The notes beneath the pieces are model-generated. The model did not search any database, was not told the origin of the DNA, and saw only the letters and a list, made by a program, of their open reading frames with translations. The position numbers and the translations under genes were made by a program. Shown in pieces: positions 25,076 through 37,589 of a stretch of 64,000 nucleotides of DNA. The first letter of the stretch is position 1. Each line of letters starts with the position of its first letter. The DNA comes from Ligula intestinalis (Eukaryota > Platyhelminthes > Cestoda > Diphyllobothriidea > Diphyllobothriidae), in contig JAYGXS010000004.1 of NCBI GenBank assembly GCA_036362985.1, positions 45,191,494 through 45,255,493 of the forward strand. The letters are read 5' to 3'.

Positions 25076-25262
25076 GAGAAGAATAAGATTCGATAGCTGG
25101 GACAACACTTTATTCGCCTGACGTTTCGACCTCCGTCGCGGTGTCTGCATCAGAGACATGAGCAGAAATTAGTAGCACAAACGGGTCACAGGCACCGTCT
25201 CTGCGACGGAGGTCGAAACGTCAGGCGAATAAAAGTGTTGTCCCAGCGAATGAATCTTCTTT
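25076..25262. repeat. Fold-back PLE terminal unit with near-identical 60-bp arms
   Basis: The left arm (about 25,079-25,141) and right arm (25,201-25,261) are inverted copies. Both contain TCGAAACGTCAGGCGAATAA and TGTTGTCCCAGC when read outward. About 60 bases separate the arms. The outer flank on the right (TCCTGGGACTCACATG, CGCTTGTATTGG) is the inverted form of the flank seen at 13,528. The centre carries a hammerhead-like core on the minus strand. Confidence 0.8.
25115..25160 (-). ncRNA. Hammerhead-like motif of the PLE unit
   Basis: Minus-strand order: ATGTCT (stem I), CTGATGC (25,147-25,153; core CUGAUGA with A9 changed to C), an imperfect hairpin AGACACC-GCGAC-GGAGGTC, GAAACGTC (25,120-25,127) and AGGCG, which pairs with TGTCT. 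Stem III would be just AC/GU with no loop, the minimal form described for Penelope-like elements. The changed A9 argues that this copy itself is inactive. Confidence 0.4.
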
Positions 25263-27339
25263 TTCGCAATTACCTCCTGGGACTCACATGTTCGCTTGTA
25301 TTGGCAGCACAGTTGATGTTTCAAGATAAATGATTTCTTTATAGGATGAACTATTTCCTCACTATAATCATTACTAGCGCAATAAGTCTAAATGTGTTCG
25401 CCCATAGTCGGTACGCTCTCGAACGTCAAATTAGTTTGCGTAAACACGTGAACATTTAACCATTTTTACTGAGGTTCGAAAAGAGCATCACTTTATATTA
25501 TCGTCTATTATCCAACATCGTAAGGAAAGGCAAAGGTCGAATTAGTGCATCAGAACATCCTTAAACTCCGTCATCCTTGAACATTAGATATTAAGTTAGG
25601 TAATTATTGCTTTCATTACCTCCTACAGTATTTTCTTTGCGATTTAGATGCACTCGTGTGACGCTGAGACTTCAGGATCCCGCCCACAGATTTACAAACA
25701 ATAATACAGGAATTATGAAGTTTACTATCCTGTTATAGCCCAGTATTTCGAACCCGACCAATAAGCAGAAGAAGATAAGAGAGCGGTCCTGATAGGCAAT
25801 AGCTGTATTCAACAGTACACAAAGACTGCGTCGTGTGGGGTCTGCTAAGTCGTCGGAGCCATCTGTGTCTGCCGGTCCGTCGGAGTATTTTAGCTTGTCC
25901 ACTCCGGTATGTATATTTATACGACTCCGGTCTTTCTAGAATATTCCTAGCGTATGGCCTGCTCCCAGACATTCTGGAATAATCTTGACTACGCCCACTG
26001 TGCCTGCTATATGGGTGGCCATCTGGCTTTCTTGGCTCACGGCGGATGCACAGGCGTGGGCGTCTGACATGAGGGCGTGTCGTACTCCGGGAGGCCCCTT
26101 TCGCCGACTGCCATGAATGCACGGGGGCCCCCGCCTCCGTAACATATCCAAATAATTGTTACATTCCAACCTAGAGCAGCACAGACAGACGTTTGCTGCA
26201 AATGCGCGTTGCCCACTAAAGAGAAAAATCTAGGGCGGTCAAGTCCGATTTCTCGAAACTCTAGTATTGTGTACGTCTGCGTTACCTGAGTAGCCCATAG
26301 CCGCTCATGTAAGTGAAAATTTCAATTGCAAATTAAGTTAAAGTCTCCAGCGCCTGGCTGTTGATTGTGATGGTGATGGTAGTGATGCTGATTATTAGTA
26401 ATATTAAGCCAGTAATGGAAATTCCTGTCGAACTCGCCTTTTGGTAACTATCTTCGCTTGTCGTACACTAAGCGACCACTCGGTCTAAATTCTAGACCCG
26501 TAGCTCTAATAGAAAATGAAAATTGTCCTCACGGTACTATAAGTAAAAAAATTGGTTAGAGTCACTCTGATGTGACTAAGACAGATTAGCAGCCAATCAG
26601 CGTGCAGAATTTATTACTACCTGGTCTGCACCGGGTTCCAGCGGTCAGCTGACTGGCATACGTAGGCGTCGCTGACAGGGAACCAAAATAATTCGTCCGG
26701 CTGGAACACTATGCGGTTGACGTGGAAATTATCACGCATCTTTGCTGTACAAGGACAGTGTGATCGTCGCGTACGAATATATTTCTAGTGACCCAACTCC
26801 GGGTGCACGCATACTCATGGCTGCTAGCAAGTACGCAAACTTCAGAGCCTACCTACGTCGATCCAGTCTGGCCAATCATTTTCCTGTGGTTGACTCGCGC
26901 ATGAGCGCACTGTAGGTACTGTGATGATTCCCATCCTCAAAGACTTCGGACACTGGCCCCCTCCAGGGTGGATGTGCACCCGTTCGACTGTCAACTTCTT
27001 CCAACCTATTCTCCACTAGCTGTGTACAGTATACGCAGTTCCTTCTGCTGTGTATGCCCGCCCGTAGTGTCGAGACCTGGTGTCACAATGCACGTGTAAG
27101 GCGTCGGTTAAGGTCACAGACACGTGTTCACGCCTTTCATGGTTCTTACTGGTCAGCCTTCGGCCCTGGCCAGCGGGTTAACCTCTCTCTTTGCTCTGAC
27201 TGGCTACCCTTCAGCCACTGACGTTCAAGCCCCACTATAACGCACTTTTTTAACAATACTCGTCCGTTCAATTCTTCCCTGTCCTCAATACACGCCCTAC
27301 TTACAGGCAGCCCCTGTGTTGAGAAAAAGATGACTCGAT
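25263..27339. other. No gene recognised
   Basis: Three overlapping minus-strand frames at 25,672-26,169 look open (76-129 codons), one ending in a hydrophobic stretch (FIIPVLLFVNLW). None matches a family I know, and the overlap of frames argues against a gene. The remainder holds repeat family fragments. Confidence 0.35.
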
Positions 27340-27560
27340 CGCTGGGACTATCGCAGGGGGTTGAGTTAAACCCTAGCAACTGCGATCTTCAGACCATGGT
27401 TTCTTAGGCGAGAAGAAGTCAGTAGAGGCCAGAATAGAAGGAATAATTATTATGTACACAGAGGAACTAAGAATAAGCAGGAAGAAGATTGGCTGCGGAG
27501 AGCACGACCAGCCAGACGGCAGGCCATGACCGAAGTGCGGGAATAGTTACAAGGGCTCAG
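27340..27560 (+). repeat. Dispersed repeat family A copy
   Basis: Signature: CTATCGCAGGGGGTTGAG at one end, then CAACTGCGATCTTCAGACC, TTAGGCGAGAAGAAGTC, GGCCAGAATAGAAGGAATA and TATGTACACAGAGGAA. The same order recurs at about 34,915, 36,340 and 52,420 (+) and, inverted, near 31,800, 43,290, 44,090, 45,890, 47,160 and 47,450. No protein is encoded. A MITE or SINE-like origin is possible; ends are not firmly defined. Confidence 0.65.
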
Positions 27561-27774
27561 AGCGAGCATTGGGTGAGTTAGCTTCAGGCTGCTGATTGGC
27601 CCGACCAGTGTGGGGTGAGTGTGTGTGCTCCAGCCGCCCGAGGGCAAAGGTTACGCCTCGAAGGCGGACATCGGCCATCGCGCTGGGCTGAGCGACTGGA
27701 CGGCCAGGATTGTCCCGGAGAGACCATGTCTGTGGCATCTCGCGTTTGGAGGAGGTGGGCTGCAGCACGGCTAC

Positions 27775-27840
27775 AAGACAACACTTTTATTCGCCTGAAG
27801 ATTCAAGATCTGTCGCGGATTCTTCACCAGAGACATAAGC
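27775..27840 (-). repeat. PLE terminal-unit fragment with degenerate hammerhead-like core
   Basis: The minus strand reads ATGTCT CTGGTGA (core A6 to G), hairpin AATCCG-CGAC-AGAT, GAATCTTC in place of GAAACGTC, then AGGCGAATAAAAGTGTTGTC. It confirms the family layout, but the ribozyme core is mutated. Confidence 0.6.
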
Positions 27841-30800
27841 AGAGAGCAGTAGCAGCCCTTACTTTGCCTACACAGCATTCTGCTTACGGGCAGCCTTCTG
27901 TTTTACCTACATTACATTCGTCCTGCCTACGAACTGCCTTTATGTTTTCAATACATACCACCTTCAATCTGGCATCTCATTGCTTCTCTTTGCCTACAAG
28001 AAGCCAGGCCTGAAGATCGCGGCGGCAAGGGTTCTCCGTATTAACTCAACCCACTAAGATATATCCACCATGTGTCCTGTTGTGACTAGCTCACGTAAAA
28101 GTGAACTCCACTAGAATCTCACGACTGCGGTTCTCAACGCTTGGATCGGCCAATCACAGTTACTGCAAAAAATGCTTTCTGGTCAGGGCACAAATAGCAA
28201 CATTGCACGCATCAGTTATTCTCTCTCTGCCCACTGGCCTGACTGCTGTCAAACTGGCAATTGGACCCGGTTGGCTCTCCTGACTGGTCGTGTGCTCCCA
28301 AGTCAGATTTCTTACATCTATTCTGAGTTCCTCAGTGTACGCAATGTACTGTTACTAACACTCTGTCCTTCCCAAGACTTCTTTCCTACTAAGTAACTAT
28401 AGTCTGAGGGTCGCATTTGCTATGGTTTAACTTACTTAAACCCTTGCGATAGTCCCACAGCATGACGGGCTCAGGATGGTGACTCGCGCGGGAATACTTT
28501 CCTAGTGATGGTAAAGTTCCGCAGCACCTGCCAGCTTCCCTCCTACTTCAATCACTTGGGGCAGTAGTTTCTGACTAACCTTCTGCTCCACTAATGTTGT
28601 TGGCAACTTCGTATACTTTGCAGGTCGCTCCTCCTCGTCTACGTGCTTTGAACTTCGACATCTGTGTGTCCTCGCAGCTTTCTGCATCAGCCAGTTGTCT
28701 GAATGTTATTAATTAATGACAATAATAAAGACTCGTGACCGCTATTTATCAACCTACGATGCAACTGGTCGGCATGAAGTCAGCTTCGGTTTCTGGCCAT
28801 ACCTTAATTTGAGCTAGCGCTCCTTTATCGTCTGCGAAGCGGACTTCTCACTTGGTCAATTTGACAACGCTGATAACCAATTCGATTGGTCGAATTCCGA
28901 CGAATTATGCGTACCCGGGAAAGCCCGAGTTGTAAGCCAGTAAATGTCAGGCCTTGAAGGAAATCTTCAGCTGAGGTTCGGTTAAAATTATTTGACTCAA
29001 TGTTTCAGTTGGTTGAAAGCGTTTGGACGCAGTCAGGTAGTACTGCTCCATACAATACGACAGGATATTTGTGCAAAAAACTCCGGAGACTGCTCTCAAA
29101 AAACGGATTAAGCCCCACCAGGAAGCTAGCAACCCTCATTGAAGCACTTTTAGTTGCACAGACAATCATTTTTGATGTTAATGTGTTCGTGTTAGGTGAA
29201 AAATATTGGCAAAAGTTAACAGAATGGGTAGGGTTAGGAGTTCAATGGTTCTACCGTGCAGCTCATTTTCGGTTCATCCCTAATTCACGTAGATTGTGCA
29301 AAGAAAATGATTTGGCAATTTTTACCAGAATTATTTGACCAAACACTTAAACGAAAAATTTCGATGGAAAGATTATCACGCCTCAATAACTACGCGGAGA
29401 GACGTCCTGTGTCATGCTGTCATTTCTTTCACTTAAGGTAAACGTAAAATGCAAAGTGGGTTTCGACCACCTTCTTAACCGTATTAATCAATGGGCTTCA
29501 ACTCTACTGAGCAACAATAAGATGGCTCGATTCGCAGGGTAAAATGATTGGTAATCATGTAGACCTAGAAGACCAACTGAAAGCCCACCCAAGGGGAGTT
29601 GCAGTGACTTCGCATGCTACGCCATGCATGAGGTCACATGATTGCGTTCCTCGCGTGCCTCTGGTGCAAGCCACCTGTTTATCTCTCGTGGCCACTAAGT
29701 ACGTGCGCACCAGAGCGTGTTAAATATCGGTTAAGGTCACAGACGCGTGTTCACCCCCTCTCTGTCCTAACTGGCCAATCATCTTGCAAGGTCGACTATC
29801 AAAGGAGCTTCTGGCGTTGACCGCCTACGCCACTGCAACTCCTGCGCCCGGCGACTTCACTGCTGAACTGTGACTCCTAACCCGGCTCGCTCACGGCTGG
29901 ACTGCACTCGTCCTAGATCTAAGTTCTTCTTACCCTTATTCTACTCCTTCTACATTTAATTAAACTATGCCTAGCACCCTTGCCTTATGCGTCTTCTCTT
30001 CTTACCTACTGATTTAAAACTGTTGGGGATACTTCTATCTTAGATTGTTTGGCTGGCCTACTTCGTATCGCACAGACGGATGCGGCGACCGACTCACATG
30101 GAAAGAGAAACACTCACTGGTCTCCTGTCAATGGAGTACCCAATTATTTTTGGTCATGATACTCAAGTTAACTTTGTTGATTTCCGCAGTGTGCAGTAAA
30201 TTGGAAGTAAGGTGACTGAGCTATAGCTACTTCTTCTCTTCAATACATCAACAGACTTCGTTTGTAGATATCCTACAACAAATGATAATTGCGGTATGCA
30301 GCGAGATTATGAGCTGTTGGCCTCAGTTTAATAAGGCGTTCTCAACTAGAGGAGGTAACTTAAGTATTTTCCATCATGTGGTTCTCCCTCTGGGTAAACC
30401 TCTTTTCAGTAGTCTGCGTACAACACAAGCGAGAAAAGTGATTCCTTATGTGGTGTATTTCTATATATTTATATTTATTCTCTCTAACTGCATGATTTTC
30501 ATACGAATCACTAGAAAGGATATAATAATCTTGTATTTGCTTTAGTCGTTTTGAGTGCAAGATGATGTTTCTAAATTTAACGCTTGAAGGACTTATAAAT
30601 GGCGATTCTTTTAATGTTTGCATTTATGAGAATCTTTAGCGTGTGAAAATAATTATTGATGGGGCCTTAATTTCACAGGTAGACAGGGGCTGAGTCCAAA
30701 CCGCGCAACTTTACTGTTATCGCAAGCAATATTTCATTCTAAATGAGGAGATTCTTCATGAGGATATGACGGAATTTAAAATTATGCTTTGAAAGAAACG

Positions 30801-31004
30801 CATGGAGTACAGTTGAGTGTTCTCAAGAGAAAGTTACGATGCCTAGTTATCAAGTGAGAAACCTTAATAAGGCCTAATTTTATGGAGGTTACCGGCCGAT
30901 CTGTGTGATTCATTTTACCGAGTTGTGAAAACCTCGCAACCTTGGTGGACTTCAAATCGGCCAAAAACTTCCATTAATTAATTGCAACCGGTAGTCATCT
31001 GGTG
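27841..31004. other. No gene recognised
   Basis: Includes a partial family A end near 28,430-28,450 (AACCCTTGCGATAGTCCC). A minus-strand frame at 28,502-28,687 and a plus-strand frame at 29,000-29,338 (112 codons) lack any family match. Left unassigned. Confidence 0.35.
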
Positions 31005-31205
31005 TATTCTAAAGTGAATGCATAGGAAATCCAGCTTGGACAGTCAGCATACTGTGTCAGAATTGGTGGATTCCATTCGTTGCCGTAAGCTACGCGTGTA
31101 ATTTGATCCAGGTGACACTAAAGTCGTGGGTTTCCTGGTGGTGCTTGGTAGCTGACGGGGCTAGAGCGTTGACCATACTAAAGCTTTCTCCCCTTGCTGG
31201 TATGT
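31005..31205 (+). repeat. tRNA-like SINE copy
   Basis: GGTGGTGCTTGGTAGCTGAC resembles a 5' acceptor plus box A, and GTGTTCGAAGATCCC resembles box B. The outer GGTGGT/ACCACC can pair. The upstream body (CATAGGAAATCCAGCTTGG, GGTGGATTCCAT, TTTGATCCAGGTG) matches the one before the tRNA-like core at 41,090. Confidence 0.6.
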
Positions 31206-31800
31206 GTTCGAAGATCCCCGAGACCACCGATTTTATCAAAACTGGACTGAATGAAGGCATGGCTTATCATTCCGACGGATAAAAGTTGTCCTCTTTCGGA
31301 GTATTTAGAAGTCATTTATAAGAGCATCCAAATCTTATGCAAGCCATTTAGGTGGCTATAGTACTACTTGTAGCGGTCTCTGCCGTCCCATTTTCTCGAT
31401 TGCTTTGCCCGGCGTCATTGTTCAACGCCAGCTACCTCAAGGTCATCTAATACCACAGTCAGCGCTTCCAGTGGCGCTGACCTGCAGAGACTTGACCTAC
31501 TACCACTCGGACACACACGAGTGTCTAGGTTCTCGCGGACGCCAAGCACTACTGGAGCAAGTCCCTTTTTCCTCACTCGCGGCCACTAGACGTCACTTAA
31601 GACCATGGCGCTCCAGCGGAATGACCTGTGATCTGAAATCTAACTTCTCTCCACCTATTCTTCGTTCCTTTGTGTACTCAATAAACTATCCCTTCTACTC
31701 TGGCTTTCCAAGACTTCTCCCATCTCCTAAGGAAGTGGGCCTCGAAGATTGTAGCTGTTAGGGTAAATCGTCTTAGCCTTAACACCTATATACTTATTGA
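31206..31800. repeat. Repeat stretch ending in an inverted family A copy
   Basis: About 31,660-31,800 reads TACTCTGGCTTTCCAAGAC, TCTCCTAAGGAAGTGGGCC, GAAGATTGTAGCTGTTAGG, the family A order in reverse. The preceding 200 bases share sequence with 23,940-24,120. Confidence 0.55.
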
Positions 31801-33663
31801 TTAACGCGAGTTACACGGGAGGCGGCATGTAATTCCAGCCTTATATCAACTAATTTGAGCTTCTACTTTATCGTAATTTGTATACTCGCCTCACCATAGT
31901 AATCTTTTGAAGCGCAAAGCAGATTTGAGAACTCCGGTCGCTTTGCATACTTAACTGCTACTTACGATTCTGCATCGGTTTTCAAGGAAATTCATTTAGC
32001 CCGCGGTGTATATTCAAGGACATTGTTAAACCCAACGGACTCCATTGTCACGAAAAACGATAAGCCGTTTGATTAAATGATTGACCGATAGCAGTTTGTG
32101 GGCGCCTGTGATTGGCTGTCCCAGAAGCAGCTCAAGGACCTTGAGCACGCGACCGCTTGTGCATCGTGCGCGCTAAAGTTTTCTTGGTACACCCAAAACG
32201 GTATTTTAGGACTGCATTTGCTCATCCCACTCAATTCTCTTTGGCAACCTTCCACTACCGTCCCCCCCAGGTCCTACGCCCTCAACATGCTAATTCCCTC
32301 TGGCAACGTGGGCACGGACAGTGTAACTGACCAATTAGCAGAGCCGCATATGTATAAGTCCCGTCCACAGCTCAAGAGTTCAATCCCCACGTAATTGCGG
32401 TGGTCTCATGATGAGATTACGAATACACATGTTTGTCAGTTGACTCTTTACGCCTAACATGAGAATGTTTGCGAAATGCGTGTTATTTAACAAAACATTT
32501 GCTTCCGTGACGTCCCTACCAACGGAATCAAGCGAATTTCTCTTGGCATTAGGTAACTGCACCTCAAACAGTGCAAATCCGAAAAAATATGCTACAGTTC
32601 CTCATTAAAGCCCTGTTGGAATCTATTATGAAACTGCAGTCAGTTGGCTAAACGTCATATTTTGTTACATATTAATTCTTGGAAGATATTTTTAAAAATG
32701 GCTGCGCGAAATGATTGTTTTTAAACGTTGTTCTGTTTTTGCTGTTTTATTTGCTCATTTGTTTACCTGCATAGACCCTGTTTACTTCTCAACTTTGAGT
32801 TTACTCACTTAACAAGATTTTTCATTTTTTCAAGTGACGAGTCATGCTGACACCGCGGTGTATATGGTGTGGGGCAAATGTAATAGGCCGAATGCTGGCC
32901 AATCAGCATAAGGACAGGGGTGAGCCCGCTAGCCAGAAGTGAAGACTGGGCAGTCAGAACAAAGGAAGGGGTGAGCACGTGTCCGTGAACTTGCCCAGCG
33001 CTTGACGCGCGCATCGCGTCATGATGTCCCGACACTGCGGACGGACATACATAGCACTCTTCAATATATCTTTTGTGTTATTATTTCATATAAAGTCGTT
33101 CGTTATTGATTGGGAATTTCGCTCGATGCGTTTGGGCTGGTTTCACAGGGAGTAGAGGCGTTTCGAAAAAGTCAGTCGTATTTTAGAAGCACGCCAGGCA
33201 CTGGGTGTTTATCGCTTAACTGGATACCCATCTTCTAAATATAACCTAGTTAAGATGAGCTGTGCAAGTAATAAATAAATCACACTCCACTGTCTGCAGA
33301 TTATGACGCATGGCATCCGGCAGGACTCACACCTACCCGAGTCAGTGGTTCGTACCAAGGTGCGAGAACGTGCGTTTGTCTCGTGTTGCGTGATGACAGT
33401 CCAGATGTGTCACTTCTGCGGGGGTGGATTTAGTTACCTAAGCGGACGTATCAGCCGGTGTAGATTGTAAGTCAAGATTTTCGTGAGTGGCGTTTGGATT
33501 CCAGTGACTGTGTCCGGTATGCAGGAGCATTTTTGTCCCAGGTTCTTGTTGCAAACACGACGAAATTGAATTCTTGGCCTTCCTCTAGGGTGTGAGGTAC
33601 GATTTCAGACAGTTAATCGCTTCTTTCAATCTTTGGTTTGTGCTCAAGTATTCGGGAGTTAAG
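31801..33663. other. No gene recognised; family C repeat at 32,060-32,180
   Basis: At 32,075-32,125 the sequence ATTGACCGATAGCAGTTTG ... GGCGCCTGTGATTGGCTG is the inverted counterpart of copies at about 47,900-47,960 and 49,320-49,380 (CAGCCAATCACA, AGTCAATCAA). Nothing else is assigned. Confidence 0.4.
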
Positions 33664-34660
33664 TCATCGTCTGGTCTGGTCTATATATTGACGAGGACGT
33701 TCACGACATAGGATTTGAAAAATGACCCTGAATTGATCCTCTGCGCCCAGTTGGTTCATCATTTGCGTAGTTCTCATACGCATGACAGCTTTCGGACGAT
33801 GGGCGATACCACGCCGAATTATGCGGCAACACGTTCCGTTGCTTCTGGCACGACCTTTATATAGGGTAAAGGACGCCAGAGTTTTGTTGGTGGTGATAAA
33901 TTTTATCTCCAATAGGGGAGAATATGCGAGTTCCAGGAAGCAGTTCAGAAGAAGAGGATGTGATCACTGGAACAAGAGTTTTATTCGCTTGACGTTTCGG
34001 ATTCCGTCGGTAATTCTTAATCATATGTGATGGTACCACAGTCATGGTCATGCGCAGATGGGGTTGAGACATGCATAGATTGCACGCCTTTTTAGTTCAT
34101 GGTGGGTATCCGCGTGTGTGTGATAATTATTCATTTCTGTAGCCACCGCTTGGGTCTTAATCGATGCGGCACTGCCTTGACACTTCGCGTTCGACTCACT
34201 AATGCAGGCCTGATAATGGCGTGACAATTATGCCCGCTGTCGTCAGAGTTGTTGCTGTGCCTGGCCCTTCCCATGTGACTGATTTTCTTGCTCAGGAAAC
34301 TTCTCAGTACACCGTATGGGAACGCCAAATCGTTGCGCTTGTTGATGGATTGGGAGCCTGAGAACCATGACTCAAGCAGCTCGCGGATCACGTAGTTGTC
34401 ACCTCTTGCGAGGATTTTGGCCTCGTTAAACTTCAAAATATATCCGGGTCCCATAGAGTGAGCTATGACCTGTGAGCGTCTTTCATTCTCACCGCCGCTG
34501 CATGCTCGACCATTCGCGTCCGGAGTAATCTTACCGTTCCTCAGACATAGGTGTTTTGTCCACAACACCAGATTCCGACAGAATCCGAAACGTCAGGCAA
34601 ATAAAACTCTTGTTCTAGTGATCGCATCCTCTTCTTCTGAAATTTTATTTCGTTTGCATG
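33664..34660 (-). mobile_element. Penelope-like element: GIY-YIG part, terminal unit, then RT-linker part
   Basis: On the minus strand the order is: terminal unit end (34,660-34,580); GIY-YIG C-terminal half (34,568-34,131: ILKFNEAKILARGDN, RELLESWFSGSQSIN, LAFPYGVLRSFLS); a 3' untranslated part; a second terminal unit with the GGAATCCGAAACGTCAAGCG core (about 34,040-33,925); and finally 33,912-33,664, reading GIAHRPKAVMRMR, the reverse transcriptase/nuclease linker. Nuclease before linker means that parts of two tandem copies meet at the terminal unit, as is typical of Penelope-like elements. Truncated and frameshifted. Confidence 0.75.
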
Positions 34661-34914
34661 TGTGGTGCAGTAACTTATGACCTATGAGCGGGTGAATTAA
34701 AATTTCTTCCCATCCATCCATGATATTCACGCGTCTGAAAAGTTTAAATGCAACTGTCAATGCGATTAAATGCGGGTCTCGTCGTACCCTCCATTTTCAA
34801 AATTCGGATGAATAACGCTAAAATAGGTGACACTACATTAAGTAGTGACGAGAATAGCCGCAGAAAATGATTTTCATGACCATGTTGGCAAAGTTTCTCG
34901 AATGATATTTACAC

Positions 34915-35340
34915 GTAAAGAACCTATCACAGGCGGTTAAGTGAGTCAAATCCAGCAACTGTGATCTTCAGAATATGGATACTTAGTGGAGAAGAAGTCT
35001 TGGAAAGGCTAGAGTGTTAGGAAGAGTATATTGTGTACACAGGAACGGAGGATAGATGGATGAAGTCTGACTTGGGAGAACATGACCACCCAGGAGATTG
35101 ACCGGGTCGCATGTGCCAGTTTGAGAGCAGTCAGGCCAGCAGATAGAGAGAGAGCGCGTTCATTGGCTAGGTTGGCCTGTGATTGGTTGGACAGCGTGTG
35201 GATAGAAAATCAACTTGGGTCGCCTGTCTCTCGCGCGCCAGTAAGCTTGGCGGCCACCACGACCTTGAGGTCTAGATGGATTGAGGCCGCGGCAGGTAGG
35301 CCAGGCATGGGGCAGGCATGGGGCAGGCAACAACCCACTA
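34915..35340 (+). repeat. Repeat family A copy with extended body
   Basis: Starts near CTATCACAGGCGGTTAAG, then CAGCAACTGTGATCTTCAGA, GGAGAAGAAGTCTTGG and ATTGTGTACACAGGAA. The body CTGTGATTGGTTGGACAGCG is shared with 36,560-36,620. A tandem GGGGCAGGCAT repeat lies near 35,305-35,325. Confidence 0.6.
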
Positions 35341-36329
35341 CAAACCGAGCAAATTTCGATCGTTGATTTCGACGATGTTCACCGTATGCTCCACAACTGG
35401 GTGATGTGCTCGATAAAGTGAAAGAGGACCTGCGCAATATCTACCCCATTCTCTCTTCCATCACCTAGCTGGTCCCGGTGTCAGGACATAGTTAAGAAGA
35501 TCGGTGGAGGGATAGGCTGCCCCTTTAATGCGTGCCACTACACCAGACAAGGAGCCCAGCTGCGTGAGAGTACCATAACGGCCATGTCAAGAAGGGGCCC
35601 TTTCAGTCTGACTGTGTTGGGACGACCTGAACGCGAGTTATCACTCGGGCAATCCTGAGGGTACCAGAACAAAGGAACCTTACTGGCGACCGGTTCATGC
35701 AGTTACAAGCGACCTTCAAAGGGTGGATATTAGGCCAGGACAAAGAAAGCGCGCGCAAGCGAAACTATTTCGTGGCCGGGTTGCGGCTATCTGGATGTCA
35801 CGCTAAGGACACGAAGGCTGGAGGTATGACGGCTGTCCGTAGAGGCCACTCTTGGAGAGCCAATAGAGAACAATAACAACTGGCTCTTAAATATGCTGCC
35901 GGAACTCTGTTGCTGGAGATGCTGCCGACAACCAGAAACACTGCTGCTAACGACCCGGGACACGTCTGCTAGAGACACGGAACGCTGGTGGCCAAGACGA
36001 CAACAGAACACAAGCTGCTGACGGACACAGAAGACAAGCTGCTGGACACACAGGAAACAGAGCTGATGTACTGGTAGAACTGACAGTAAAGTACTACCTG
36101 TTATCCTGTTCTGCCTTCTCTTCCTATCACGTAACTGGGGGACATAACTGGCGTTGATACAGGAACGCACAGGGTTATAATAGATTGCCAGTCCGCCAAT
36201 CAGCCACAACAAACAACAAAAAACACACTGGACTGACCGTACAGTCCGACTTATCCTGTCAGTAGGCAATACTTCAAGCGACGGCTTTTAGCACATTTTG
36301 ATAGCTTCAAGCGTGTGAGATTATTGCGG
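35341..36329. other. Repeat mosaic, no gene recognised
   Basis: About 35,460-35,500 is family B (GGTGTCAGGACATAGTTAAG). The minus-strand 160-codon frame at 35,787-36,269 is low in complexity (Val/Ser/Gln/Cys-rich) and matches no family. Confidence 0.4.
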
Positions 36330-36700
36330 AGTGTTAAGGCTTTTACGCTTTAACCCTAACGACTGCGATCCTCCAGGCCCGGTTCCTTATGTGATGAGGG
36401 AAGACGGTGGGAAGGTCAAAGAAGTATGAAGAATATACTTTTTACAGATTGAATTGGTAGAGAGGCAGTAGGAAATTGACTCCAGACAACCGCACACCCG
36501 TAAGCCAGGGGACGGCGTCTGATGTGAGGTCTGCGTGGCAGTCGTCACACAAGGCCCCGTGTGAGTCGGCCTTTGATTGGTTGGACAGCGCGTGGATAGA
36601 GACCGAAGTGGGCGGTCCGTGTCTCGCACGCAAGTTTTTCGTCTGGTCGGAGGCAACCCGAAAAGTACACTCGCACGAGGTCCTATGCTCTGAGTGACCC
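36330..36700 (+). repeat. Repeat family A copy
   Basis: Reads TTTAACCCTAACGACTGCG, TCCAGGCCCGGTTCCTTA, then AGAAGTATGAAGAATATAC and the shared body GATTGGTTGGACAGCGCGTG. Confidence 0.6.
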
Positions 36701-36779
36701 TGTCTGTGGCGTCAAGAGTTAGGTGGGCGTTGGGCAGAAGCGACCACTACAAGACTGTTTATAGTGAGGAAAGGGGTGC

Positions 36780-37330
36780 GCTGACTCGTCGCCTGCAGTG
36801 GGATGGGCTCAGTGGCTGACAGGACCGGCCAAATCGTCTGCGTGCGCGACAGCATGACCTGGCTCCATTTCTATCTACATCACGATTGACATAACCGGGA
36901 GATTAGAGGGCGCCGTCGCCATCTGACTCACTGCCCACTCATCAGCCACTCCACACACATTGGGCTGATGAAGGTTCTGTCAAATGCATCGGCTGACTGC
37001 CTTCTAAAACACGGCAAACCGCGATAGTTTCAGCCTCGCATCACACAGATAGCAGGAGCTGCATTTAGAAGGAGCTGAGAAGAGCCGATCACACCCAGTA
37101 TCAGGTAGATGTATATGTGAGTTCAACCATAGATTTCGATGAAGTCCACCATGTGCTCAGGAGCAGGACCGGTGACTGGAGACAGAGACGCGATTTAAGT
37201 GAAACAGACGTACAGTTGTCTACCTTACTCTTAACCCTCTCTCCGCTTGAACCGATGATAAGAAAAAAGTCAAGATGACCGAGCAGGAATCGGGTGTAGG
37301 CCGCTTTCACCAATGCAGACCAGAACACCG
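36780..37330. repeat. Repeat family B copies
   Basis: 36,795-36,990 reads GTGGGATGGGCTCAGTGGCTG, AGCATGACCTGGCTCCATTT, CATCAGCCACTCCACACAC, shared with 11,995-12,240 and in part with 42,090-42,330. 37,200-37,330 again shows the family's CTACCTTACTCT...GTCAAGA start. Non-coding. Confidence 0.5.
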
Positions 37331-37589
37331 CCTACTTGATCTTAAGTGGCAGTAGTCTTTTCGCTGGTGCTACCGCACTATTTACCTTCATTCGCGATCA
37401 GTAGGTGTCAAACCAGGCTCAAAGAAGCCAGGGCTGGTACTGTTACTGCTGTTTCTAATACAAGGGGTGTAGCTGAGTGATAGTATGGCTGGTACTATTT
37501 CTGGCTGTACTTTTATTCAGAAGTGATGCTGATTAAAGTCAGCACTGAGCTCATCTCCCCTAAATCTCAACAATAAGTATACTAGTATT
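37331..37589. other. Unassigned
   Basis: No gene or recognisable repeat seen. Confidence 0.4.

Noticed and set aside
25672..26169. Minus-strand frames with a hydrophobic end as a membrane protein gene
   Set aside because: Three overlapping phases are open together and there is no conserved motif or splice support.
28502..28687. Lys/Glu-rich minus-strand frame as a protein C-terminus
   Set aside because: Short, no family match, and no upstream exon recognised.
35787..36269. 160-codon minus-strand frame as a gene
   Set aside because: Low-complexity composition from short internal repeats and no homologue recognised.
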